A DNA stretch of 8,351 nucleotides from Alphaproteobacteria bacterium (GTDB lineage: Bacteria; Pseudomonadota; Alphaproteobacteria; Kiloniellales; J153): positions 1 through 8,351 of the forward strand of contig RFLL01000019.1 of the NCBI GenBank assembly GCA_003693905.1, written 5' to 3'. Positions 1 through 8,351 of this stretch are shown here, piece after piece (position 1 is the stretch's first letter; each line of letters begins with the position of its first letter). A program made the position numbers and the translations under genes. The notes under the pieces were generated by a model. The model had not been told where the DNA came from and did not search any database. It saw nothing but the letters and a program-made list of their open reading frames with translations.

Positions 1-2364
1 CCTCGTTGCCCGGCTTGTCCGGTGCATCGCACGGATAGGTGACGGAGTCTTCACGCTCCAGCCGCTCCCACGTGATGTTGTCGAGCGACGGCATCACCTG
101 CGCCATTTCGGCGCACACGTCGCTGGGATGGGCATAGTTCCAGTCGAGGCCGATGCGCCGGGCGATTTCCTGAATCAGCCACCAGTCCTGGCGCGCTTCG
201 CCCGGCGGATCGAAGGCTGGGCGCAGGATCTGAACCTGGCGGTTGGTGTTGGTGAAGGTTCCGGTCTTTTCCGCCGCCGCCGAGGCGGGCAGAACGACGT
301 CGGCATGCCAGGCGGTTTCCGTCAGGAACAGGTCCTGCACGACCAGATGCTCCAGCTTGGCGAGCGCGGCCCGGGCGTGGTTCTGGTCGGGGTCGGACAT
401 GGCCGGATTTTCGCCCATGATGTACATGCCCTTGATGGTGCCGTCGAGAATGGCGTTGACGATCTCGACCACCGTCAACCCCGGCTCGGGGTCCAGCCCG
501 GTGGCCCAGAAATCCTCGAACAGGGTTCGGAATTCCGCGGCGCCGACGGGGCGATAGTCGGGATAGACCATCGGGATCAGCCCCGCATCGGAGGCCCCTT
601 GTACGTTGTTCTGGCCGCGCAGCGGATGCAGCCCGGTGCCCGGTCGCCCGATGTGGCCGGTGACCAGCGCCAGCGCAATCAGGCAGCGCGCATTGTCGGT
701 ACCGTGGACATGCTGCGAGATCCCCATGCCCCAGAAGATGATCGACGCGCGCGAACGGGCATAGGTGCGGGCGACCTCGCGGATCGTCGCCGCGTCGATG
801 CCGCAGACCTCGGCCATCTTTTCCGGCGCAAATTCGACGACCCGGGCCTTGAGTTCCTCGAAACCTTCGGTGTGGGCCTGCACGTACTGCCGGTCGACGA
901 GATCTTCCTCGATGATCGTGTGCAGCATGGCGTTGAGGAGGGCGACGTCGCGCCCCGGCGTGAAGCGCAGCATGTGGGTCGCGTAGCGAGCCATGGTATG
1001 GCCGCGCGGGTCCATGATGATGAGCTTGGCGCCGCGTTTGGCTGCATCCTTGAGGAAGGTGGCCGCAACCGGATGGTTCTGTTCCGGCCGGGCGCCGATG
1101 ACGATGATGCATTCCGCATCGGCGGCGGCGGTGAACGGCGCGGTGACGGCGCCGGAGCCGATCCCTTCCATCAATGCCGCCACCGAGGAGGCATGGCACA
1201 GGCGCGTGCAGTGGTCGACGTTGTTGGTGCCGAACCCGGTGCGGATCAGTTTCTGGAACAGGTAGGCTTCCTCGTTGGTGCCCTTGGCCGATCCGAACCC
1301 GGCCAGGGCCCGGCCGCCGTGACGCTGAAGAATCTCCTTCAGGCCGGCAGCGGCGACGTCGAGCGCCTCTTCCCAAGTCGCTTCGCGGAAATGGGTCCAC
1401 GGATTGGCCGGATCGATGACGATGTCGGCCGCCTTGGGCGCATCTTCGCGCCGGATCATCGGTCTGGTCAGGCGATGCGGGTGGCGGATGTAGTCGTAGC
1501 CGAAACGGCCCTTGACGCAGAGACGATTGCGATTGGCGGGGCCGTCGCGGCCGTCGACCGAGATGATGCGATCATCCTTGATGTGCAGTTTGATCTGGCA
1601 CCCGACACCGCAGTACGGGCACACGGTGTCGACCATGCGCTCGGGAAACTCGGTGCGCACGCCGTTCTCGTCCAGCAGGCTGGCTTCCATCAGCGCGCCG
1701 GTCGGGCACGCCTGCACGCATTCGCCGCAAGCGACGCAGGTGCTGGCGCCCATGGGATCGTCGAAATCGAACACCACCTTGGCGCCGTGGCCGCGATAGG
1801 CCATGCCGATGACGTCGTTGGTCTGGACCTCGCGGCAGGCGCGCACGCACAGGGTACAGTTGATGCACGCATCCAGATTGACGCGCATGGCGACATGGCT
1901 GGCATCGGGCGCCCACGGCGCCCGCGCCGGAAAGCGGCTCCTGTCGACGCCGACCTTGTCGGCCCAGTGCCAGAATTTCGACTGCGGATCGTGGGCGCGC
2001 TCGCGGGCCGGCTGATCGGCAAGAAGCAGCTCGAACACGAGTTCGCGCGCCTTGCGCGCCCGCTGCGAAGTCGTGGATACCGTCATGCCGGGGCTCGGCG
2101 TGCGAATGCACGAAGCGGCCAGCGTGCGTTCGCCCTCGATCTCGACCATGCAGGCGCGACAGTTGCCATCGGGCCGGTAGCCCGGTTCAGGCGCATAGCA
2201 CAGGTGCGGGATTTCGATGCCGAGACGATTGGCGACCTGCCAGATCGTCTCGCCGGGGGCGGCTTCGACCTCGCGGCCGTTCAGTGTGAACGTGACTGGG
2301 GCGCCTGTCTTCGGGGCGCCCGTCTTCGGGGTGCCCGTCTTCGGGGTATCTGTCCTCGGGGCGC

Positions 2365-2368
<4 letters not shown>
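1..2368 (-). CDS. fdh1A: NAD-dependent formate dehydrogenase, catalytic alpha subunit (C-terminus beyond window)
   Basis: This is the catalytic subunit (also called FdhF or FdsA), which oxidises formate to CO2 at a molybdenum or tungsten bis-MGD centre in the cytoplasm. 789 codons are present. The relatives I recall exceed 900 residues, so the C-terminal MGD-binding domain is mostly outside. Visible in order: a repeat-bearing leader (residues 4-23); a NuoG-like [2Fe-2S] domain with C57, C70, C73 and C87; two ferredoxin-type [4Fe-4S] sites (C168/171/174/178 and C211/214/217/221); the bis-MGD-proximal [4Fe-4S] site (C250, C253, C257, C284); and the active-site motif TRLCHASS with C391 and H392. 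The metal ligand is Cys encoded by TGC, not selenocysteine. R584 in LRGQNN matches the conserved active-site Arg. The ATG overlaps the upstream stop as ATGA, with a GGAGGA ribosome site 6 nt before it. The His/Cys3 cluster motif of NuoG is not seen. Mo versus W cannot be decided from sequence. Confidence 0.95.
2301..2360 (-). repeat. Four tandem copies of a 15-bp unit in the 5' end of the alpha-subunit gene
   Basis: On the plus strand the units are gcgcctgtcttcggg (2301-2315), gcgcccgtcttcggg (2316-2330), gtgcccgtcttcggg (2331-2345) and the more diverged gtatctgtcctcggg (2346-2360). A degenerate fifth copy may lie at 2286-2300. Because the unit length is a multiple of three, the repeats stay in frame. 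They encode PRTDT, PKTGT, PKTGA and PKTGA as residues 4-23, directly before the [2Fe-2S] domain. The product is a Pro/Thr/Lys leader that is probably flexible. Copy number could vary without breaking the gene. Confidence 0.9.
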
Positions 2369-4077
<1,709 letters not shown>

Positions 4078-4248
4078 CGTCTTGCCGCGTCCTCCCTTTT
4101 CGTATCGCCGTGCCCCTTTGCGCCTGCTCCGACGGCCGCTCCCGTGCCCCCCGCGGGGATCATCTTGAGGCCCATGCCGGTCGATCTCAAGCCGATACCG
4201 ACGGGGACGGGCACGGGCATTATGCGCCGCCGCCACGCCTCAGCGGGG
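4078..4248. other. 171-nt gap between the DUF3553 gene and the formate dehydrogenase genes
   Basis: No convincing gene is seen. Reading toward formate dehydrogenase, the gap holds a 6-bp inverted repeat CTTGAG/CTCAAG with a 16-nt spacer (4164-4169 and 4186-4191), a 10-bp palindrome ccccgcgggg (4149-4158), and the GGGAGGA ribosome site (4090-4096). There is no clear terminator with a T-run after the DUF3553 gene and no good promoter hexamer pair. Read-through from the promoter upstream of DUF3553 is possible but unproven. Confidence 0.5.
4090..4096 (-). promoter_or_regulatory. Ribosome binding site of the formate dehydrogenase beta subunit
   Basis: GGGAGGA lies 12 nt before the ATG at 4077, a somewhat long spacing. 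It is the reason for choosing this start over the frame's far upstream opening at 4236. Confidence 0.6.
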
Positions 4249-4425
4249 CTAGTCCTTCACCAGCTCTAAGGTCACGATCTGCGTGCGAATCAGGACCTTG
4301 CCGGCATGTTCGAAGTTTACCGTCACGCGATCGCCGATCACCGACTGAACCTGACCGATACCCCACTCGGGACGGTCGGGGTGGCGGACATGGGCGCCGG
4401 GGGTCAGATCCGGATCGTGTGTCAC
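4249..4425 (-). CDS. DUF3553 family small protein
   Basis: The product is a 58-residue protein of unknown function. Its core, RHPDRPEWGIGQVQS (residues 13-27) followed by VTVNFEHAGK (34-43), is the hallmark of DUF3553. This is a small beta-rich family common in Alphaproteobacteria, resembling CarD- and UvrD-tail-type SH3/Tudor folds (family knowledge; the fold resemblance is inference). The chosen start is GTG at 4425, preceded by AGAAGG four nt upstream, and the resulting length fits the family. The frame stays open to an ATG at 4494, but the extra 23 residues look non-conserved. No catalytic residue, Cys or membrane segment is seen. It lies 171 nt upstream of the formate dehydrogenase genes on the same strand, and may be transcribed with them or be an unrelated housekeeping neighbour. 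A possible promoter and operator lie about 100 nt upstream. Confidence 0.85.
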   Translation of the reverse strand: MTHDPDLTPGAHVRHPDRPEWGIGQVQSVIGDRVTVNFEHAGKVLIRTQIVTLELVKD

Positions 4426-4429
4426 ATCA

Positions 4430-4435
4430 CCTTCT
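4430..4435 (-). promoter_or_regulatory. Ribosome binding site of the DUF3553 gene
   Basis: AGAAGG lies four nt before the GTG at 4425. The nearby ATG one base upstream of that GTG is in another frame and runs straight into TGA, so the GTG is the plausible start. Confidence 0.55.
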
Positions 4436-4521
4436 TTCGCTGGCGGGGTCGAAAAGGCCGGAAACCTCGGCCGGGTTGGACAGACTGCATGCACGGCAGG
4501 GCCACTTTGGCGCCTTTATTC

Positions 4522-4538
4522 TGGTATATCGTATACCA
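4522..4538. promoter_or_regulatory. 17-bp palindromic operator candidate
   Basis: TGGTATA and TATACCA are perfect 7-bp inverted arms around a 3-nt centre (tcg on the plus strand). The element is AT-rich in a GC-rich setting and overlaps the -10 hexamer of a candidate promoter, as expected for a repressor site. The TGGTATA half-site resembles sites of FCD-type GntR regulators such as UxuR and NanR (family knowledge), although the spacing differs. No regulator gene is in the window, so its identity is open. Confidence 0.6.
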
Positions 4539-4557
4539 AGACTCCGGCAGCGATCAA
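4530..4557 (-). promoter_or_regulatory. Candidate sigma-70 promoter reading toward DUF3553 and formate dehydrogenase
   Basis: On the minus strand, TTGATC (4557-4552) and TATACG (4535-4530) are separated by 16 nt, an acceptable -35/-10 pair with 4 of 6 consensus bases in each hexamer. The -10 sits inside the 17-bp palindrome. Transcription would begin near 4522 and give an untranslated leader of roughly 100 nt before the DUF3553 start. Confidence 0.45.
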
Positions 4558-4644
4558 CAACCGCATCCACCAACCGTTCCGGGTGTGCACGTACCACTGC
4601 TCCGCACCCCGCAAGTGCCGGCAAGCGACACAATAGTGCCGGGT

Positions 4645-4668
4645 GGCGCCGTCCCGAGGGGACGCGCC
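4645..4668 (-). other. Bulged GC-rich hairpin
   Basis: The plus-strand arms ggcgccgtccc (4645-4655) and gggacgcgcc (4659-4668) pair over 10 bp with a single-base bulge and a 3-nt loop. No T-run follows on either strand, so it is not a standard intrinsic terminator. On the adaptor transcript it follows the pyrimidine tract and could act as a 3' stabilising or pausing structure. Confidence 0.4.
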
Positions 4669-4684
4669 GGTTCGATCGTTCACC

Positions 4685-4728
4685 GGGAGAAAGCAGGGGG
4701 AAGAGGGAGAGAAGAGAGGGAGGGAAAA
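4685..4728 (-). terminator. Pyrimidine-rich 3' tract, possible Rho-utilisation site of the efflux transcript
   Basis: The plus strand is 44 nt of purines broken only by c4694, so the adaptor mRNA carries a C/U run with one G, starting about 20 nt after its stop. C-rich, G-poor, unstructured RNA just past a gene is what Rho loads on. Promoter-proximal DNA structure is an alternative role. Confidence 0.4.
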
Positions 4729-4741
4729 TGGCCCCTCGGCC
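4725..4741 (-). terminator. Weak intrinsic terminator candidate after the adaptor gene
   Basis: A GGCC-GAGG-GGCC hairpin (4-bp stem, 4-nt loop) followed by A and TTTT lies 7 nt past the adaptor stop. The stem and T-run are both short, so efficiency would be low. Confidence 0.2.
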
Positions 4742-4747
4742 GCATCT

Positions 4748-5818
4748 TCAACCGGATGGAACCAGGACGTGCTCACCTTCGGCCAGGCCGCTCAGAACCT
4801 CGATGCGGTCGCCATCGCGGTAGCGGCCAGTGGTCACGAGACGGCGCTCGATGCCCTGCGCCGGATCGCGTACCCGGACGAATTCAAGTTGTCCCACCCG
4901 TTCGAGCGCGGCGACGGGCATCAGCAGCCGTGTGCGCTTTCCCGCCGGTACGGCGATGCGGGCGAACATGCCGGCCACCGCGCCGGAGGCCGGCGGCAAC
5001 CCGACCTTGACCAGCAGGGTCCGCGCCCCGGGCTCGGCAAAGGGGACGATTTCCTCGATCGTGCCTTCGAAGGTGCGCTCAAGAGCCGGGATGTCGATCC
5101 GCAGCCGCTGCCCGAGGCGCAAGCGCACCGCCAGCGTCTCGCGCACCGGCGCTTCGACGCGCAAGGCATCGGGATCATAGATGCGCAGGAGCGGCCGCCC
5201 CGGTGTCGCGGTTTCGCCGGGTTCCGCCAAGCGGTCGATGACGCGCCCGGAGACCGGTGCGCGAATGCGTGTAAACGAAAGCTCGGTTTCGGCTTCGCGC
5301 AGACTCTGTTTGAGCCGGTTGACCTCGGCCGTGGCCGCCTGCAGTTCCGCCAGGGCCTGATCATAGCGCTGGCGTGTGGCCACCCCTTTCTTGAACAGGG
5401 CTTCGACGCGCGCCTTTTCGCTGCGGGCCAGTGCCAGACGCGCCTCGGCCGCCTCGAGGGCGTCGCGGGCCTGGGCCACGCGGGCGCGGATATCCTGCGA
5501 TTCGAGCACCACGACCACATCGCCCTTGGCAACCGTGTCGCCGGCGCGCACCCGTACTTCTTCGATCCGGGCGAGCAGACGCGAGGCCACCACGGTACGC
5601 GTCGCCGATGCGACGGTGCCGCTGGCCCATTCGAACACGGGACCGGTCTCGCGCACGACGATCCCCTCGCGCACACCCGGCGGCACCGACGGGGCGGGGG
5701 CCGGAACATCGGCGGGGGCGATGCGGGGGCTGAACCCGCCCGACAGCCACAGGACGACGATACCGACACCGCCGAGGCCGGCGATGATTTCCAGGCTGCG
5801 GCGTACGATCCGGTTCAC
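4748..5818 (-). CDS. RND efflux periplasmic adaptor (membrane fusion protein)
   Basis: This 356-residue protein bridges an RND transporter to an outer-membrane channel. It opens with a short positive segment and one hydrophobic helix (residues about 9-28). No lipobox Cys follows, so it is anchored by an uncleaved helix or signal. A Pro/Ala-rich linker (about 32-48) precedes the first lipoyl half (about 67-112, with RVRAGDTVAKGDVV), an alpha-helical hairpin (about 113-180, Ala/Glu/Arg-rich, heptad-like), the second lipoyl half with IRAPVSGRV (185-193), a beta-barrel (about 218-290) and a membrane-proximal domain to the end. Start: GTG at 5818 overlaps the transporter stop as GTGA, with GGAGGA 6 nt upstream. 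The frame stays open far upstream, but only inside the transporter gene. The transported compound cannot be told from this sequence. Confidence 0.92.
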   Translation of the reverse strand: MNRIVRRSLEIIAGLGGVGIVVLWLSGGFSPRIAPADVPAPAPSVPPGVREGIVVRETGPVFEWASGTVASATRTVVASRLLARIEEVRVRAGDTVAKGDVVVVLESQDIRARVAQARDALEAAEARLALARSEKARVEALFKKGVATRQRYDQALAELQAATAEVNRLKQSLREAETELSFTRIRAPVSGRVIDRLAEPGETATPGRPLLRIYDPDALRVEAPVRETLAVRLRLGQRLRIDIPALERTFEGTIEEIVPFAEPGARTLLVKVGLPPASGAVAGMFARIAVPAGKRTRLLMPVAALERVGQLEFVRVRDPAQGIERRLVTTGRYRDGDRIEVLSGLAEGEHVLVPSG

Positions 5819-8351
5819 GCCAGTTCCTCCACCGGTATGTCCGCCGGCAGACCGTGCCGCGGTCGGTTGCGGTAAACCCAATAATAGGTCATCGGCACCA
5901 CGATCAAGGTGAATGCGGTCGAGACGAACAGTCCGAAGATCAATGCCCACGCCAGTCCGGAGAACACGGGATCCAGCGTGATGGGGACAGCGGCCAGCAT
6001 CGCCGGGCCGGCGGTCAGCAGAATCGGCCGGATCCGGATGGCCCCGGCATGCAGAACCGCTTCGCGCAAGGTCATCCCCCGGGCCAGGCCGACGTGCAGG
6101 AACTCGATCAGCAGGATGGCATTGCGCACGGCGATGCCGGACAACGCGATCATTCCGATCATCGCCGTGGCGGTGAAGAAGGTCGGGTTGGCATGGCCGG
6201 CGATCGGCGTTCCGGAAATGACGTTGAGCAGCCAGAACCCGGGCATGATCCCGATCATGGTCAACGGAATCGAGATCATGAGAATGAACGGCATCGCATA
6301 GCTGCGCGTCTGGTAGACCAGAATGAGATAGACCCCGACCAGCGCCACGGCAAAGGCGATGCCGAGATCGCGGAAGACGTCGCGGGTGATGTTCAGTTCC
6401 CCTTCGCCGAGCCAGGACACCCGCGTTCCCGGCGGCAGGCTCCACAGCAGGCCGCTGCCGTTGTTTACGTAGCTGCGTTCGGAAAGCGGGCGCGGCTGCA
6501 CTTCCGGGGCCGGGGCGAGGGCGGCCATCTCGTCAGGGGTGCGAAGATCGGCTGCGACATCGGCCACGACCTCGGCCGGGGCACGGCCCACCGGCTCGGC
6601 GTAGACGAAGACGACCGGTTGCAGGTCCTTGTGATAAATGGCTTTTTCGGCTGAGACGCGCATGAACCGGCCAAGCTCGCCAAGACGCACGACGGGGATC
6701 GGCGCATCGCGCACGGCGCCGCTTTCACGCACTTTGGCGATCCCCGGCCGGCCCTTGACGGGCAGCGCGCCGAGCGGCTCGATGCCGGCGCGTGCCGGAC
6801 GCGGCAGGCGCAGGCGGATTTGCAGCGGATCGACTTCTCCCGGCACGTGAAGGCGGGCGGCATCGAGCCCGGACAGGGCCAGTTGCACGGTGCGTGCGAT
6901 ATCTTCGGTGGCGACCCCCGACAGGGCCGCCTTTTCCTTGTCGGTGACGAACACGAGACGCTGCGAATCGTCCTCGACCGTGGAATCGACATCGGAGACG
7001 CCGGGTTCGCGGCGCAGCCGCGCCTCGACGGCACGCGCGGCCCGGCGCAGGCGCGCGTAGGGAACCTGCGGGTCGCCATAGATCTCCGCGGTGATGGTGG
7101 CCAGGACGGGGGGGCCGGGCGGCACCTCGACGACCGCGATGCGGGTGCCGCTTGCGCGCGCCGCCGCCTCCAGCCGGTCGCGCAGACGCAGCGCGATCTC
7201 GTGCGACTGCATCTGGCGGCGGCGCTTGTCGACCAGGTTGACGCGGATGTCGGCGACATTGGGCCCGCGGCGCAGGAAGTAGTGGCGGACCATGCCGTTG
7301 AAATCCATCGGCGAGGCGAGCCCGGTATAGATCTCGAAATCGCGCACTTCGGCGGCCTGACGGAGGATCTCGGCGAGCCGGCGCGCAATCGCATCGGTTC
7401 GCTCCAAGGTGGTGCCTTCCGGTGGATCGACGATGATCTGCAACTCGTTCTTGTTGTCGAACGGCAGCATTTTCAGCGGCACCAGGCGCCATACCCCCAG
7501 CGCCACGGCGAACGCAAACAGGAGCACGAGGACGAGAAGAAAAATCCACGCGCGCGAGGCCCTGGCGATAAAGGGGCCGAGCAGCGCGGCATAAAAACGG
7601 TACATCAAGGTCTGTTCGACCGGCGGCGCCGGTGGCGCCGAGGTGTGCTGCGCCGATTTGCGCAGAGCCCGGTAAGACAGCCACGGCGTGACCGCGAACG
7701 CCACCACCATCGACATCAGCATCGCCACCGGAACGTTCAGGGCCATGGGGCGCATGTACGGCCCCATCATGCCGGTGATCAGATACATCGGCAGGAAGGA
7801 CACGATCACCGCCAGCGTCGCCAGCAGAATCGGTGGACGCACCTCGTTGACCGCCGTGCGGATGGCATCGAGCGGCGGCTGCAGGCGCATGCGCAGGTGA
7901 CGATAGATGTTCTCGACGTCGACGACGGGATCATCGACGACGAGACCGAGCGACAGGATGAGGGCGAACAGGGTCACCCGGTTGATGGAATAACCGGCCC
8001 AGTAATTGATGATCAGGGTCAGAGAAAAGGTGATCGGCACCGCGGCCGCGACCACCAGGCCTTCGCGCCAACCCAGGGTGTAGGCGATCAGCGCGATGAC
8101 GATGATCATCGCCACGACCAGGGCTTCGAGTAGCTCGTTCACCTTGTCGTTGGCGGTCTCGCCGTAATTGCGGGTGATGCGTACGTGCACGCCGTCGGGA
8201 AACAGTGTCGGCGCCAGCTCGTCTACGCGGGCCTCGATGCGCTTGGCGACGCGCACCGCATTGGTGCCCTTTTTCTTGGCGACGGCCACGTGAACGGCGG
8301 GAAAATAGCGACCGGCAACGGCCAGGTCGGGGTCGCCTTCGGCGGCGCCGA
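5815..8351 (-). CDS. RND efflux transporter permease, AcrB/HAE1-like (N-terminus beyond window)
   Basis: This inner-membrane proton-driven pump is cut by the right edge. 844 C-terminal residues are present, starting in the first periplasmic loop just before a segment matching AcrB near residue 290. Hydrophobic helices corresponding to TM2-TM6 lie at fragment residues about 73-226 and TM7 at 269-288. The second periplasmic domain spans about 290-655, and TM8-TM12 about 660-824. The TM4 proton-relay pair is D139-D140 in GLVVDDPVVDVENI. TM10 reads SGIAVRNAILLIEF, with R742 where AcrB has Lys940. The second periplasmic domain is longer than in AcrB, judging from the total length. The CusA-type metal-pump TM4 motif is not present, so a drug- or hydrophobe-type pump is more likely than a heavy-metal one (inference). 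The adaptor gene follows with a GTGA overlap, the reverse of the usual adaptor-first order. No outer-membrane factor is in the window. Confidence 0.93.
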   Translation of the reverse strand, partial: GAAEGDPDLAVAGRYFPAVHVAVAKKKGTNAVRVAKRIEARVDELAPTLFPDGVHVRITRNYGETANDKVNELLEALVVAMIIVIALIAYTLGWREGLVVAAAVPITFSLTLIINYWAGYSINRVTLFALILSLGLVVDDPVVDVENIYRHLRMRLQPPLDAIRTAVNEVRPPILLATLAVIVSFLPMYLITGMMGPYMRPMALNVPVAMLMSMVVAFAVTPWLSYRALRKSAQHTSAPPAPPVEQTLMYRFYAALLGPFIARASRAWIFLLVLVLLFAFAVALGVWRLVPLKMLPFDNKNELQIIVDPPEGTTLERTDAIARRLAEILRQAAEVRDFEIYTGLASPMDFNGMVRHYFLRRGPNVADIRVNLVDKRRRQMQSHEIALRLRDRLEAAARASGTRIAVVEVPPGPPVLATITAEIYGDPQVPYARLRRAARAVEARLRREPGVSDVDSTVEDDSQRLVFVTDKEKAALSGVATEDIARTVQLALSGLDAARLHVPGEVDPLQIRLRLPRPARAGIEPLGALPVKGRPGIAKVRESGAVRDAPIPVVRLGELGRFMRVSAEKAIYHKDLQPVVFVYAEPVGRAPAEVVADVAADLRTPDEMAALAPAPEVQPRPLSERSYVNNGSGLLWSLPPGTRVSWLGEGELNITRDVFRDLGIAFAVALVGVYLILVYQTRSYAMPFILMISIPLTMIGIMPGFWLLNVISGTPIAGHANPTFFTATAMIGMIALSGIAVRNAILLIEFLHVGLARGMTLREAVLHAGAIRIRPILLTAGPAMLAAVPITLDPVFSGLAWALIFGLFVSTAFTLIVVPMTYYWVYRNRPRHGLPADIPVEELA
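5825..5830 (-). promoter_or_regulatory. Ribosome binding site of the adaptor, inside the transporter gene
   Basis: GGAGGA lies 6 nt before the GTG at 5818 and encodes part of the transporter's last residues (EELA). It supports the GTG start and coupled translation. Confidence 0.75.

Larger units (their letters stand above)
4426..4747. other. 322-nt intergenic region between the adaptor gene and the DUF3553 gene
   Basis: This is the only gap above 300 nt. In the direction of transcription it holds a tiny GGCC hairpin with a T-run (4741-4725), a 44-nt pyrimidine tract (4728-4685), a bulged GC-rich hairpin (4668-4645), a candidate promoter (4557-4530) overlapped by a 17-bp palindrome (4538-4522), and a leader of about 100 nt to the GTG at 4425. 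Open frames crossing it (4776-4516 and 4633-4427, minus strand) overlap these elements and resemble no family I know, so they are not annotated as genes. Confidence 0.7.

Noticed and set aside
1190..1204. Possible selenocysteine codon at the formate dehydrogenase active site
   Set aside because: The codon at the metal-ligand position (1198-1196) is TGC, an ordinary cysteine.
4078..4236. A 53-codon N-terminal extension of the formate dehydrogenase beta subunit
   Set aside because: The sequence is Arg/Gly-rich and unlike the family, and a good ribosome site precedes the ATG at 4077.
4426..4494. A longer DUF3553 protein starting at the ATG at 4494
   Set aside because: The extra 23 residues are Pro/Arg-rich with no family resemblance; the GTG at 4425 has a ribosome site and gives the usual length.
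4427..4633. A 68-codon minus-strand frame ending just before the DUF3553 start
   Set aside because: It spans the candidate promoter and operator and shows no recognisable domain. Its stop placement near the GTG may be chance.
4661..4684. A tRNA T-loop-like stretch (GGTTCGATC)
   Set aside because: The flanking bases do not form a T-arm, and no acceptor, D or anticodon arm can be drawn around it.
4516..4776. An 86-codon minus-strand frame with a CVAC motif and a C-terminal hydrophobic stretch
   Set aside because: It starts inside the adaptor gene, translates the pyrimidine tract, runs through the promoter and palindrome, lacks a ribosome site at a sensible start, and matches no family I recognise.
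7621..7645. GC-rich inverted repeat GGCGCC-ACC-GGCGCC
   Set aside because: It lies inside the RND gene and encodes an Ala/Pro-rich cytoplasmic linker (SAPPAPP); codon bias explains it.

Overview
The window is high in G+C, and every gene I can support lies on the minus strand. It looks like an alphaproteobacterial chromosome. Two things point there: a 58-residue DUF3553 protein, a family typical of Alphaproteobacteria, and a two-subunit formate dehydrogenase that resembles the Fdh1 enzyme of Methylorubrum/Methylobacterium. This assignment is inference from family memory; no search was run.

Reading in the direction of transcription, from high to low coordinates, there are two blocks. The first (8351-4748) is an RND efflux pump: the inner-membrane transporter, whose N-terminal part lies beyond the window, followed by its periplasmic adaptor. 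The adaptor's GTG start overlaps the transporter stop as GTGA. No outer-membrane channel is present. The pump carries an extra Asp in the proton-relay helix and an Arg where AcrB has Lys940. A pyrimidine-rich 3' tract (4685-4728 in the RNA) suggests Rho-dependent termination after the adaptor.

The second block starts in the 322-nt gap between 4426 and 4747. A 17-bp near-perfect palindrome (4522-4538) overlaps a plausible sigma-70 promoter reading into the DUF3553 gene. After a further 171-nt gap come the diaphorase subunit of formate dehydrogenase (a NuoE-NuoF fusion) and then the catalytic subunit, joined by an ATGA overlap. The catalytic subunit runs off the left edge after 789 codons. Together the two subunits should form a cytoplasmic enzyme that oxidises formate at a Mo- or W-bis-MGD centre and passes electrons through Fe-S clusters to FMN and NAD+. 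The reverse reaction, CO2 reduction, is known for close relatives.

I did not find a clearly undescribed multi-gene system. The signals most worth a second look are the palindrome/promoter, the absent His/Cys3 cluster motif in the catalytic subunit, a 15-bp tandem repeat at its N-terminus, the altered proton-relay residues of the pump, and a 16-nt junction sequence shared by the two translationally coupled gene pairs.
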